A stretch of DNA of 38,961 bases. Origin: Acidimicrobiales bacterium. Lineage in GTDB: Bacteria; Actinomycetota; Acidimicrobiia; Acidimicrobiales; AC-9. The stretch's first letter is position 1. Every line of letters begins with the position of its first letter. The translations under genes and the position numbers were made by a program. Below, in pieces: positions 8,598 to 15,903 of the stretch. The DNA lies in the NCBI GenBank assembly GCA_036270875.1, contig DATBBR010000146.1, positions 1-38,961 on the forward strand, in the 5' to 3' direction. The notes below the pieces were generated by a model. The model made no database searches. It had not been told where the DNA came from and saw only the letters and a list, made by a program, of their open reading frames with translations.

Positions 8598-9107
8598 CTA
8601 CCCCCCTTGGCCGACCGCCGACCTGGCCGGCTCGGACGGCTCGGACGGCTCGGTGGTCTCGCTCCCGTGCTGACCGGACCCCTCGCTCTCGGGCGCCAGC
8701 CGCAGGATGGCGGCGTCGATCGCCTGCTTGACACCGGCCAGGGGAACGATGTTGAGAACCCCCTGGCCCCCCTTCAGCAGGTCGACGACCTGCTCGCCCG
8801 AGTGGGCGAGCAGCGAGTCCGATCCCCCGAGGACAAGGTTCGCCGAGGCGACGTCTGCGCCCAGGTTCTCCCGGAGGCACTGGATGGCGCGGCGGGTCGA
8901 CTGGAGGGACACGCCGGCATCCAGCAGCTGCTTGATCACCTTCAGCTCGAGCAGGTCCCGGTACGAGTACCGCCGCTGGGTCCCGCTCCCCCGGGCCTCC
9001 GAGATGGAGGGCCGCAGCAGGTCGGTTCGGGCCCAGTAGTCGAGCTGGCGGTAGGTGATGCCGACGATCGAACAGACCTGCGGCCCCCGGTACCCGTCCT
9101 CTGCCAT
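8598..9107 (-). CDS. MerR-family regulator (Rv1830-like position)
   Basis: The 169-residue protein has an N-terminal MerR winged helix-turn-helix: YRGPQVCSIVGITYRQLDYWARTDLL, then SGTQRRYSYRDLLELKVIKQLLDAGVSL, residues 6-70. A C-terminal region with GEQVVDLLKGGQGVLNIVPL follows and is like that of the mycobacterial Rv1830 group. The ATG at 9107 has a GGAGG ribosome site nine bases upstream; an in-frame extension to 9167 is unlikely. The tail EPSEPSEP is encoded by a 9-base tandem repeat, ctcggacgg, at 8631-8653. The last codons read GGG GGG TAG directly before the next gene. A promoter with an overlapping 30-bp dyad precedes the gene, which suggests self-regulation. Confidence 0.88.
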   Translation of the reverse strand: MAEDGYRGPQVCSIVGITYRQLDYWARTDLLRPSISEARGSGTQRRYSYRDLLELKVIKQLLDAGVSLQSTRRAIQCLRENLGADVASANLVLGGSDSLLAHSGEQVVDLLKGGQGVLNIVPLAGVKQAIDAAILRLAPESEGSGQHGSETTEPSEPSEPARSAVGQGG

Positions 9108-9197
9108 AGCAATCTGCCTCCAGGCTCGGCCGACCCGCATGAGTGGGACCTGTGGCCAGATCTCCACCCGTCCGGGACGCCGGCTCGTCTCGTGGCA

Positions 9198-9227
9198 CTC
9201 ACACCGACGTAGTTACGTCGTTGTGAG
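9198..9227. promoter_or_regulatory. 30-bp dyad operator candidate
   Basis: Two 14-base arms are inverted copies with 13 of 14 matches around a two-base centre. The core is CGACGTA-gt-TACGTCG and the outer part is CTCACA against TGTGAG. The element begins directly next to the -10 hexamer of the merR promoter on the minus strand and covers the expected transcription start. It could bind the MerR product as a repressor or fold as a leader hairpin. Confidence 0.6.
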
Positions 9228-9256
9228 AGGTTACGCTTCGGCCTCCAAGGCGTCAA
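9228..9256 (-). promoter_or_regulatory. sigma-70-type promoter of merR–gcv unit
   Basis: On the minus strand TTGACG (9251-9256) is followed after exactly 17 bases by TAACCT (9228-9233). Both fit actinobacterial housekeeping promoters (TTGACA, TAnnnT). Transcription would begin near 9221, giving a leader of about 110 bases before the merR ATG. Confidence 0.6.
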
Positions 9257-9314
9257 CGTGGGCGGCTGCACGGCCGCCGACGGGGCCGTCCACCACCTCC
9301 CCCCGGCGTCGTGT

Positions 9315-9815
9315 CTAGGAGCTGAAGTCCTCGGGCCGGATGTTCTGCAGGAACTGGCGGAACTCGCCCACCAGCTCCTCCGGATTGGCCGGCTCGTCGT
9401 CCTCGTCCTCGGTCTGGAGGACCACGCCCTCGGCGTCGAGGAGGTCGTCGGCGACGTACAGAGACGTCCCGAGGCGGGCGGCCAGGGCGATGGCGTCAGA
9501 GGGACGGCTGGACACCGTGGGGCTCTGGTCGCCCATCCGCAGCTGGAGCTCGGCGTAGTAGGTCGCCGATCTCAGCTCGGTGATCACGACCCGCTCCACG
9601 CTGGCGCCCAGCGCGGCCAGCATGTCCCTCATCAGGTCGTGGGTCATCGGTCGGGGGGTGGTCACCCCCTGCAGGGCGAAGGCGATCGCCGTGGCCTCGG
9701 GCGCCCCGATGAAGATCGGGAGGGTGCGCCTGGCGCCTTCGGTCTCCTGGAGCAGCACGACCGGCGTGTTCGACTGGAGGTCAACCCGCACAGCTGCCAA
9801 GTGCACCTCGACCAT
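9315..9815 (-). CDS. bifunctional nuclease family protein (DUF151)
   Basis: The 166-residue protein matches the BFN/DUF151 family, the same gene as Rv1829 in the mycobacterial cluster. Features are VVLLQETEGARRTLPIFIGAPEATAIAFALQG at residues 19-50, RPMTHDLMRDMLAALGA near 55, and the SRPSDAIALAARLGTSLYV segment near 103. A plant member has been described with DNase and RNase activity, but the bacterial role is not settled. The C-terminal 35 residues are acidic (EDEDDEPANPEE) and less conserved. It follows hpt by nine bases and is the last gene of the gcvH unit, since a new promoter lies downstream. The ATG has only a weak ribosome site. Confidence 0.9.
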   Translation of the reverse strand: MVEVHLAAVRVDLQSNTPVVLLQETEGARRTLPIFIGAPEATAIAFALQGVTTPRPMTHDLMRDMLAALGASVERVVITELRSATYYAELQLRMGDQSPTVSSRPSDAIALAARLGTSLYVADDLLDAEGVVLQTEDEDDEPANPEELVGEFRQFLQNIRPEDFSS

Positions 9816-9824
9816 ACGAGCAAC

Positions 9825-10388
9825 TTAGCGTGAGAACAGCTCTTTCACATGCGCATCTGGCTCGACCCGCAGTGCTGCGAGGTCGCCGGCCACCACCCTG
9901 TCGAGGTTGCGATAGCGCTCGGCGTAGTCGAGGCCGTAACCGAGCACGAACTCGTCATCGATGGCGAAGCCGACGAATCGGATCGGAGTCGGCACGATCC
10001 GGCGGGCGGCCTTGTCCAACAGGGCGCACACCTCGAGTGAACGCGGGCCGCGCCGCTCGAGCTCGCCGAGGATGTAGGTGAGCGTGAGGCCGGTGTCGAC
10101 GATGTCCTCGACCAGCACCACCTCCTGGCCGGAGATGTCCGTGTCGAGGTCCTTCACGATGCGCACCCGCCCGGTCCCCTCTGCGTACGACGAGATGGCG
10201 AGGAAGTCGACCTGACACGACACGGTGACCCAGCGCACCAGGTCGGCCAGAAAGCACACGCTGCCCTTGAGCACCGCCACCAGCACCACGCCTCGTGGGT
10301 AGGCCGCCGACAGCTCTGCCCCGAGACCGGCCACCCGGGTCCGCAGCTCGTCGCTGTCTATGAGGACCCGGGCCGATGCCGCTCTCAC
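9825..10388 (-). CDS. hpt: hypoxanthine phosphoribosyltransferase
   Basis: This 187-residue purine salvage enzyme joins hypoxanthine or guanine to phosphoribosyl pyrophosphate. The PRPP-binding loop VVLVEDIVDTGLTLTYIL lies at about residues 90-107. The flexible-loop region is VDFLAISSYAEGTGRVRIVKDLD and the C-terminal base-binding region is FVGFAIDDEFVLGYGLDYAERYRNL. Its GTG start overlaps the stop of the preceding merR gene in a GTGA, so it is translated as part of that unit. Mycobacterial versions of this cluster lack hpt here, so its presence is a local rearrangement. Confidence 0.95.
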   Translation of the reverse strand: MRAASARVLIDSDELRTRVAGLGAELSAAYPRGVVLVAVLKGSVCFLADLVRWVTVSCQVDFLAISSYAEGTGRVRIVKDLDTDISGQEVVLVEDIVDTGLTLTYILGELERRGPRSLEVCALLDKAARRIVPTPIRFVGFAIDDEFVLGYGLDYAERYRNLDRVVAGDLAALRVEPDAHVKELFSR

Positions 10389-11659
10389 CCCCCGGTGTTG
10401 TCCTTGAGGGCGGTCCGCAGGAGGGAGCCACGAAGCCCTTGGCCCAGGTGCGTCAGCTCAGCCAGGGTCTCCACGGCGCGCCGTCTGGCCGCGGGATTGC
10501 GCTGCTTGAGCAGCGGCATGACGATCTGCTCGAAGAAGGATGCCTCACGGTCGGCCGCCGTGCGGTACATGCGCAGATGTCGGGCCTCGATACCGAAGCG
10601 ACGAAAGCCCGCCGCCAGGCGGGCGACCGTCAAGTTCTCCTCGTCGAAGTAGGTCGTGTCACCGATCGGCCGCCCGACGAGCAGGCCGTAGCGCTCCAGC
10701 TCGCCGAGCTCATCCGCGCTGAGGCCACTCGCGTCCGACAGCTCCTCGGCGGTGAGGTTCACGCCCGACAGGCCGATCGACAGCGGACCGCCGCCTTCCT
10801 CCTCGGCCGTCCCTACCTGGGCGGCCGGCCGCCGGCTGCCTCCCTCTTCCCGCCGACCACCGGCGCCGGCGGTCTCCTCCGGCCCGCCTGCTCCGCCGGG
10901 GGTGTCCTCGGGGCGGCCTCCCCGGCCGGCCGCTGGCGGCGCCGAGCGGCTCGGTGAACCGCCCGGCGCTCGCGCTCCTGCCGCCGGCACGCTGGCGGCG
11001 CCGAGGCGACCGCCCCGCGGCTGCGAAGCGACCCCGACCCTGCTCCGGGAACCGGCGGGCGCCGGCGCTGGCGACAGGGTCGACGTCTGGGCGGTCGACT
11101 CCCGGGCCTGCGCCTCGCCGCCCGGCGCCTCCGGATCCAGGTCGTCCGAACCCTTGGCCGGATCACCCCGACCGCGCTCTGGGGCCTCGTCGAGGCGAGC
11201 GCCGCCCGCAGCCCCCTCTGGGCGCCGACCAGGCGCCTGAGCCGGCGTACCTGGTGTCCCGGCCCGAGGGGGCCGGACGGTGGGCGCCACGGCGGCGGCA
11301 CCAGCCGCGGATCGCGAGCTGCTGGCCGTGCGGACCACGCCAACCACGGCACCGGCGCCGGCCGTGCCGAGATCAGGAGCCTCTGGATCGGGGGGCGGGC
11401 CTTCGGTCGTGCCGCCGGTGCCGACCAGACGGCCCTTGATGACCTTGAGCGGCAGGAAGTTCTCGCGCTGCTGGCGGAGGATCCATCGAAGCCGGTCGAC
11501 GTCTTCCTCGTAGAACTTCCGGTACCCGGACGGCGTGCGCTCGGGGTCGAGGAGACCCTGGCTCTCGAGGAACCTGATCTTGGAGATGGTGATGTCGGGA
11601 AACTCGTCCTTCAGCAAGGACAGCACGTCCCCGATCGACAGATACGTCCGCTCCGCCAA
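10385..11659 (-). CDS. MerR-family regulator with long disordered linker (Rv1828-like)
   Basis: Residues 1-75 form a MerR winged helix-turn-helix: YLSIGDVLSLLKDEFPDITISKIRFLESQGLL, then SGYRKFYEEDVDRLRWILRQQ. The last 130 residues hold a second conserved domain with LTAEELSDASGLSADELGELERYGLL and MYRTAADREASFFEQIVMPLLKQ, as in Rv1828. Between them lie about 210 residues rich in Ala, Pro, Gly, Arg and Ser. The M. tuberculosis protein has only about 247 residues in all, so this 424-residue form is much longer. The TTG start is supported by an AGGGGGG ribosome site six bases upstream. The linker keeps an open frame with strong GC bias, so it is probably translated. Confidence 0.85.
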   Translation of the reverse strand: MAERTYLSIGDVLSLLKDEFPDITISKIRFLESQGLLDPERTPSGYRKFYEEDVDRLRWILRQQRENFLPLKVIKGRLVGTGGTTEGPPPDPEAPDLGTAGAGAVVGVVRTASSSRSAAGAAAVAPTVRPPRAGTPGTPAQAPGRRPEGAAGGARLDEAPERGRGDPAKGSDDLDPEAPGGEAQARESTAQTSTLSPAPAPAGSRSRVGVASQPRGGRLGAASVPAAGARAPGGSPSRSAPPAAGRGGRPEDTPGGAGGPEETAGAGGRREEGGSRRPAAQVGTAEEEGGGPLSIGLSGVNLTAEELSDASGLSADELGELERYGLLVGRPIGDTTYFDEENLTVARLAAGFRRFGIEARHLRMYRTAADREASFFEQIVMPLLKQRNPAARRRAVETLAELTHLGQGLRGSLLRTALKDNTGG

Positions 11660-11669
11660 GCCGACCCCC

Positions 11670-12155
11670 CTACCCTTCCGCTGCTCCCGCCAAATAGACG
11701 AGCTTGAACTTACCGATCTGGACCTCGTCTCCGCTGGCGAGCTCGGCCTCTTCGATGCGCTCCCGGTTCAGGTACGTGCCGTTGAGCGAGCCCACGTCGC
11801 GTACGAGATAGCCCCGCTCACGACGGGCGAACTCGGCGTGACGACGGGACACGGTGATGTCATCGAGGAAGATGTCGCTCTCGGGATGACGTCCGGCCCG
11901 GGTGACGTCTGTATCCAGCATGAACTTCGAGCCGGCGTTGGGACCGCGCTTGACCACGAGCATGCCCGTGCCCTGAGGCAGCTCCGGGAGGGTGACACCA
12001 ACCTCCTCCTCGGCCACCTCTCCGCCACCCTCGACGGGCAGGAACGACACCGTCGTGTCGTCGGCGGACCCGGGCAGCACCGCTCCGCACGACGAGCAGA
12101 ACTTGGCGTCGGGTGGGTTGCGGTGACCGCAGTTGTTGCAGAACATCGAAGTCAA
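11670..12155 (-). CDS. garA: GarA-like FHA protein with N-terminal zinc ribbon
   Basis: The 161-residue protein ends in an FHA phosphothreonine-binding domain: MLVVKRGPNAGSKF, AGRHPESDIFLDD, TVSRRHAEF and GSLNGTYLNRE, very close to mycobacterial GarA. GarA controls 2-oxoglutarate and glutamate metabolism when a Thr in its N-terminal tail is phosphorylated by PknB or PknG. Here ADDTTVSF at residues 31-38 offers the equivalent Thr pair. The N-terminus differs from GarA: FCNNCG…FCSSCG forms a zinc ribbon. TTG at 12155 has AAGGAG five bases upstream and was chosen; an ATG three codons later is possible. The gene lies between gcvH and the long merR gene, ten bases before the latter. Confidence 0.88.
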   Translation of the reverse strand: MTSMFCNNCGHRNPPDAKFCSSCGAVLPGSADDTTVSFLPVEGGGEVAEEEVGVTLPELPQGTGMLVVKRGPNAGSKFMLDTDVTRAGRHPESDIFLDDITVSRRHAEFARRERGYLVRDVGSLNGTYLNRERIEEAELASGDEVQIGKFKLVYLAGAAEG

Positions 12156-12198
12156 CCGTACTCCTTGACGGTCCGGCGCTCACCGGGTGGTGATCGGG

Positions 12199-12579
12199 CT
12201 AGCTCGAGATCAGCTGACGATAGGCCTCGGCGTCGAGGAGGGCGGCGAGCTCGTCGGCGTCCCGCGGCTCGATCACGCAGATCCACCCCTCGCCATACGG
12301 GTCCTCGTTGACGCGCTGCGGAGCATCGGCGAGCTCCGTGTTGACCTCGACGACCACGCCGGCCAGGGGCGCGTAGATGTCCGAGACCGACTTCGTCGAC
12401 TCGACCTCGCTGAAGACCGCCGATCCCTCGACGGTGGCCCCTTGCTCGGGGAGCTGGACGAACACCACGTCACCCAGCGCGTCCTGGGCGTAGTCGGTGA
12501 TCCCGACCCGCACCCTGCCGTCCTCGAGGCGGGCCCACTCGTGGTCGGAGGTGTAGCGGAGGCCGTCGGGCACGTTCAT
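12199..12579 (-). CDS. gcvH: glycine cleavage system H protein
   Basis: The 126-residue lipoyl carrier shuttles the aminomethyl group between P, T and L proteins. SDHEWARLEDG lies at the N-terminus, and the lipoyl lysine is Lys63 in EVESTKSVSDIYAPLAG. EVN…PQRVNEDPYGEGWICVIEP follows. Length is normal. It is the first gene of a minus-strand unit with the FHA, merR, hpt and nuclease genes, and is separated from gcvT by about 4 kb. The upstream gap of 91 bases holds a hairpin that ends the preceding unit. Confidence 0.96.
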   Translation of the reverse strand: MNVPDGLRYTSDHEWARLEDGRVRVGITDYAQDALGDVVFVQLPEQGATVEGSAVFSEVESTKSVSDIYAPLAGVVVEVNTELADAPQRVNEDPYGEGWICVIEPRDADELAALLDAEAYRQLISS

Positions 12580-12618
12580 GGCAGGAAGCTACCCGATACG
12601 CGACCTGCCCCGTCCGCC

Positions 12619-12645
12619 GACCCGCCTCCCTGGCGGGGGCGGGTC
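12619..12645 (-). terminator. terminator hairpin after the pgsA–nucleotidyltransferase unit
   Basis: An eight-pair stem, GACCCGCC against GGCGGGTC, encloses eleven bases that can form a further CCGCC/GGCGG pairing. It lies between the stop of the fused nucleotidyltransferase and the gcvH start. No T-run follows, which is common in high-GC actinobacteria. Confidence 0.5.
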
Positions 12646-12670
12646 TCCCGAGCGCCGACCACCGCCGTCG

Positions 12671-15157
12671 CTACCGAAGCAGCTCGCGCACGAGCGATGC
12701 GTACTCGGCGGCTCGCGTCGAGGCGGCCCGATCGTCCGGTCCCTCGGCCCACACGTGGGTGACGGGCTGCTCGGGGTCGGGAAGGACCAGGGCCCACCCG
12801 TCGTCCTCCAGCACCTTCACCCCGTCCACGAGCACCAGCTCCCGGTCCTTCAGGTTCTCCACCAGCGTCCGCATCACCAGCCCCTTCTGCTCCCAGGGGG
12901 TGATCACCCGCTGGTGGGCCAGGTGGACGGGCGAGGACTGGCCGACCACCTTCGAGAGTCGAATCCCGCCACCCGCCAGCATGGCCAGCAGGTTGACCAG
13001 CGTGGCGGCGGCGTCGTAGGCGGGGAGGAAGGCCGGGAAGGCGAACCCGCTCTCGCGCCCGCCGGCGAAGTCGACCTGCTCCGAGGCGGCGACCTCCATG
13101 AGGTGGGCGGTGGAGGTCTTCGTCCAGACGATCTCGGCCCCTGCCTCGGCGCAGATGGCCTCGGCGGCCCGGCTGGCGACGACCGGAAGCGCCACGCGGG
13201 GTCGATCATGACTGGTCACCACCAGCCGCAGCAGCGCCAGCAGCGCCTCATCGTCGCTCAGCACGTGGCCGGCGTCGTCGACGATCACCAGTCGCTCGCC
13301 ATCGGGGAAGATCACGGCGCCGAGATGGGCCCCCGAGCTCTGCACCATCTGGCTCACCTGACGGGCGTGCGTCTCCCGATCGAAGCCCACCGCGCCTTCG
13401 GTCGAAGCGTACGGGTCGAGGGCGAGCACGTCAGCTCCCAGCCGGGCCAGAACGTTCGGCATCACGAAGCTCGCCGTGCCGTAGGCGTAGTCGACCACCA
13501 GCTTGAACCGGGCCGACCGCACGGCTTCGAGGTCGATGCTGTCCATCAGGGCGGCGGTGTAGAACTCGAGGGTCCTGGGCGGAAATCCGAGATCGCCGAT
13601 CTCGGCCGCCGGCACCCGGCGGAAGTCCTCGCGGTGCACGATGCGCTCGATCTTGCGCTGGGTCGTCTCGTCGATGTCGACCCCGGCGTCGTCGAAGAAC
13701 CGGATCACCACCGCCTGGGGGTCGCCGGGAGACAGTCGCACGCTGATGCCGCCCTGGCTCGCTCCTCGCCGCACCTGGAACCGGGTCACCGGAAGCGTGG
13801 CGACCTCCAGGTCGTCGGCGTTCACACCAGCCGCGTTGAGGCCAACCATGATCGCCCGCTTGAGCATCCGGGCTGCTCGGCTCGAGTCGCGCGAGGTCGT
13901 CACGGTGCTGCCCCGCTTGAGGGTGGTGGCATAGGCCATGGCCACCCTGACGGCGAGCTGGGGGCTGATGTCCACGTTGGCCAGGCCGGTCACGCCCACC
14001 CGCCCGAAGAGGCTCCGGGTCCCCCGCGACTCCCACACGATCGAGGAGCTGACCGTGGCCCCGGCCTCCACTGTCTTCGACGGGTAGACCTTCACCCCCG
14101 GGTTGATGACCGCCTGCTCACCGACGAAGCACTCGTCGCCCAGCACCACCCCTTCCTCACAACGCACCCCCTGCCGGAGGTCGTTGGCCCGGCCCAGAAC
14201 GCACCCCCGCAGGCTCACGCCCTGCCCCAGGTACGAGTTGTCGTGGACGATGGCCCGCTGGAGGGACGCGTCCGGTCCGACGAGCACGTTGCCGCCGAGC
14301 ACCGTGTGGTCGCTGACATGGGCGCCCGGGCCGATGCGGCAGTAGTCGCCGATCACCACGGGGCCGTCGATTTGAGCCGACGGGTGCACCTCGGCCCCTT
14401 CGCCGATCCAGACGCCCGACCGCATGGAGAAGCCGGGGACGTCGATGACCACTTTGCGGTCGAGCACGTCCTGGTGGGCCCGGACATAGGCCTCGGTGTT
14501 GCCGACGTCTTCCCAGTACCCATCGGCGACGTAGCCGTAGAGTGGCTCGCCCGCCGCCAGCAGCGCCGGGAACACCTCCCCCGAGAAGTCGACCGGCCGG
14601 CCCGACTCGATGAACTCGAACACCTCCGGCTCGAGCACGTAGATCCCGGTGTTGACCGTGTCGCTGAACACCTGACCCCAGGTGGGCTTCTCCAGGAAAC
14701 GATCGATGGACCCGTCCTCGTTGGTGATGACGATGCCGAACTCGAGGGGGTTCTCCATGGCCTTCAGGCCGATGGTGGCCAGGGCCCGCCGCTCCTCGTG
14801 GAACGCCATGATCGCCGAGAGGTCGATGTCGGTGAGCACGTCTCCGGAGATCACGAGAAAGCGCTCGTCGAGCTCGTCCCTGGCGTTGAGCACCGAGCCG
14901 GCGGTGCCCAGCGGCGTCTCCTCGGTGGCGTAGACCATCCTGACGCCGAACTCGGAACCATCGCCGAAGTAGGTCCGCACGGCGTTGGCCAAGAAGGCCA
15001 CGGTCACGACGATGTCGTCGAAGCCGTGCTCCCTGAGCAGCCCGACGATGTGTTCCATCATCGGGCGGTTCACCATGGGCAGCATCGGCTTGGGCTGGTT
15101 GGAGGTCAGCGGGCGCAGACGCGTCCCCTCTCCGCCCGCCATGATGACCGCCTTCAC
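12671..15157 (-). CDS. fused mannose-1-phosphate guanylyltransferase / phosphomannomutase-like protein
   Basis: This 828-residue protein has three parts. Residues 1-240 are a sugar-phosphate nucleotidyltransferase: VIMAGGEGTRLRPLT, then PMLPMVNRPMMEH, and GYWEDVGN near 225. Residues 245-375 are a left-handed beta-helix with hexapeptide repeats such as IGDYCRIGPGAHV. Residues 380-828 resemble phosphomannomutase, but the active-site serine loop (normally TASHNP) reads LSPGDPQ around Ser476, and the metal loop (normally DxDxDR) reads PDGERL around 619-622. The mutase half therefore looks inactive. Likely product is GDP-mannose or a related sugar nucleotide for envelope glycans; the exact sugar is inferred. 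GTG at 15157 overlaps the pgsA stop in GTGA and places MKAVIMAGG at the N-terminus. Confidence 0.88.
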   Translation of the reverse strand: MKAVIMAGGEGTRLRPLTSNQPKPMLPMVNRPMMEHIVGLLREHGFDDIVVTVAFLANAVRTYFGDGSEFGVRMVYATEETPLGTAGSVLNARDELDERFLVISGDVLTDIDLSAIMAFHEERRALATIGLKAMENPLEFGIVITNEDGSIDRFLEKPTWGQVFSDTVNTGIYVLEPEVFEFIESGRPVDFSGEVFPALLAAGEPLYGYVADGYWEDVGNTEAYVRAHQDVLDRKVVIDVPGFSMRSGVWIGEGAEVHPSAQIDGPVVIGDYCRIGPGAHVSDHTVLGGNVLVGPDASLQRAIVHDNSYLGQGVSLRGCVLGRANDLRQGVRCEEGVVLGDECFVGEQAVINPGVKVYPSKTVEAGATVSSSIVWESRGTRSLFGRVGVTGLANVDISPQLAVRVAMAYATTLKRGSTVTTSRDSSRAARMLKRAIMVGLNAAGVNADDLEVATLPVTRFQVRRGASQGGISVRLSPGDPQAVVIRFFDDAGVDIDETTQRKIERIVHREDFRRVPAAEIGDLGFPPRTLEFYTAALMDSIDLEAVRSARFKLVVDYAYGTASFVMPNVLARLGADVLALDPYASTEGAVGFDRETHARQVSQMVQSSGAHLGAVIFPDGERLVIVDDAGHVLSDDEALLALLRLVVTSHDRPRVALPVVASRAAEAICAEAGAEIVWTKTSTAHLMEVAASEQVDFAGGRESGFAFPAFLPAYDAAATLVNLLAMLAGGGIRLSKVVGQSSPVHLAHQRVITPWEQKGLVMRTLVENLKDRELVLVDGVKVLEDDGWALVLPDPEQPVTHVWAEGPDDRAASTRAAEYASLVRELLR

Positions 15158-15816
15158 GGTCTCGACCCTACCCGAGCGCTCCCTCGGGACGACCTCCCGG
15201 GTCGTCGCTTCCCTCGGGACGACCTCCCGGGTCGTCCTCGAGCGAGCGCACCCCGAGCGAGCGGGATATAGGTGCCCGCTGCGTACCACGACAGGGCCAG
15301 GGCAGGGATGGCGAAGACCCACGCGGCGACGTGTGCGGCGCCACGCCAGGACGCCGAGGAGCCGGCCACCAGGAACAGCGGGAAGGCGCACATCATCCCG
15401 AAGGTGCCGGCCTTGCCCACCCACACCACGTCGATCCGCGCCGCACCCAGGGCAGCGAGGGTCACGACCGCCGCCGAGACCAGCGCCTCGCGCGCCAGCA
15501 CGGTGGCACCCAGCCACAGCGGCACGGACCCGTCGACCATGATGGCGGTCACGCCCACGCCCAGCAGGACGCGGTCGGCCACCGGGTCCAGCACCTTGCC
15601 CAGCGTGGACACCTGACCGAGCCGCCGGGCCAGCCAACCATCGATCCAATCGGTGGCGCCCAGCACCGCCAGCACGACCGCCGCAGCCAGGCGGTCCTGC
15701 TCACCGAACAACAGCCACAGGAACACCGGGACGGCGGCGAGGCGGGCCGCGGTGACAGCATTGGGGATGGTGAGGACGCGATCCACCCGGGCGTCGCTGT
15801 CGCCGCCGGTAGGCAT
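15154..15816 (-). CDS. pgsA: CDP-alcohol phosphatidyltransferase (PgsA type)
   Basis: The 220-residue membrane enzyme carries the CDP-alcohol phosphotransferase signature D-x2-D-G-x2-A-R-x8-G-x3-D-x3-D in DWIDGWLARRLG…LGKVLDPVADR. It starts with VLTIPNAVTAARLAAVPVF, the usual first helix, and has several further hydrophobic segments. Such enzymes make phosphatidylglycerolphosphate, or in mycobacteria are termed PgsA2; the head group is inferred. The ATG at 15816 was chosen because upstream residues are not conserved-looking. The last 26 residues are Arg/Gly/Ser-rich and come from a 30-base tandem repeat. The stop overlaps the start of the nucleotidyltransferase gene by four bases. Confidence 0.88.
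   Translation of the reverse strand: MPTGGDSDARVDRVLTIPNAVTAARLAAVPVFLWLLFGEQDRLAAAVVLAVLGATDWIDGWLARRLGQVSTLGKVLDPVADRVLLGVGVTAIMVDGSVPLWLGATVLAREALVSAAVVTLAALGAARIDVVWVGKAGTFGMMCAFPLFLVAGSSASWRGAAHVAAWVFAIPALALSWYAAGTYIPLARGALARGRPGRSSRGKRRPGRSSRGSARVGSRP
15181..15236. repeat. two tandem 26-base palindromic repeats
   Basis: Two identical 26-base copies occur at 15181-15206 and 15211-15236, separated by gctt. Each contains the palindrome GACGACCtcccGGGTCGTC. They encode the basic C-terminal tail of PgsA and lie just upstream of the nucleotidyltransferase start, so they could also form hairpins in the mRNA. Confidence 0.8.
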
Positions 15817-15903
15817 CGACCCGAGTCTACGGACCGAGTGGCAGGGTGGCCCGCCCGCGGCGAGCCGGCCGGCCGCGGGCGCTTCCATCTCTCTCGTTCC
15901 ACC

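Noticed and set aside
12578-15271. Very long open frame (897 codons) on the plus strand
   Set aside because: It is the mirror of the nucleotidyltransferase gene; the His/Asp/Gly/Val-rich product is typical of antisense shadows in high-GC DNA, and the minus strand carries recognisable motifs.
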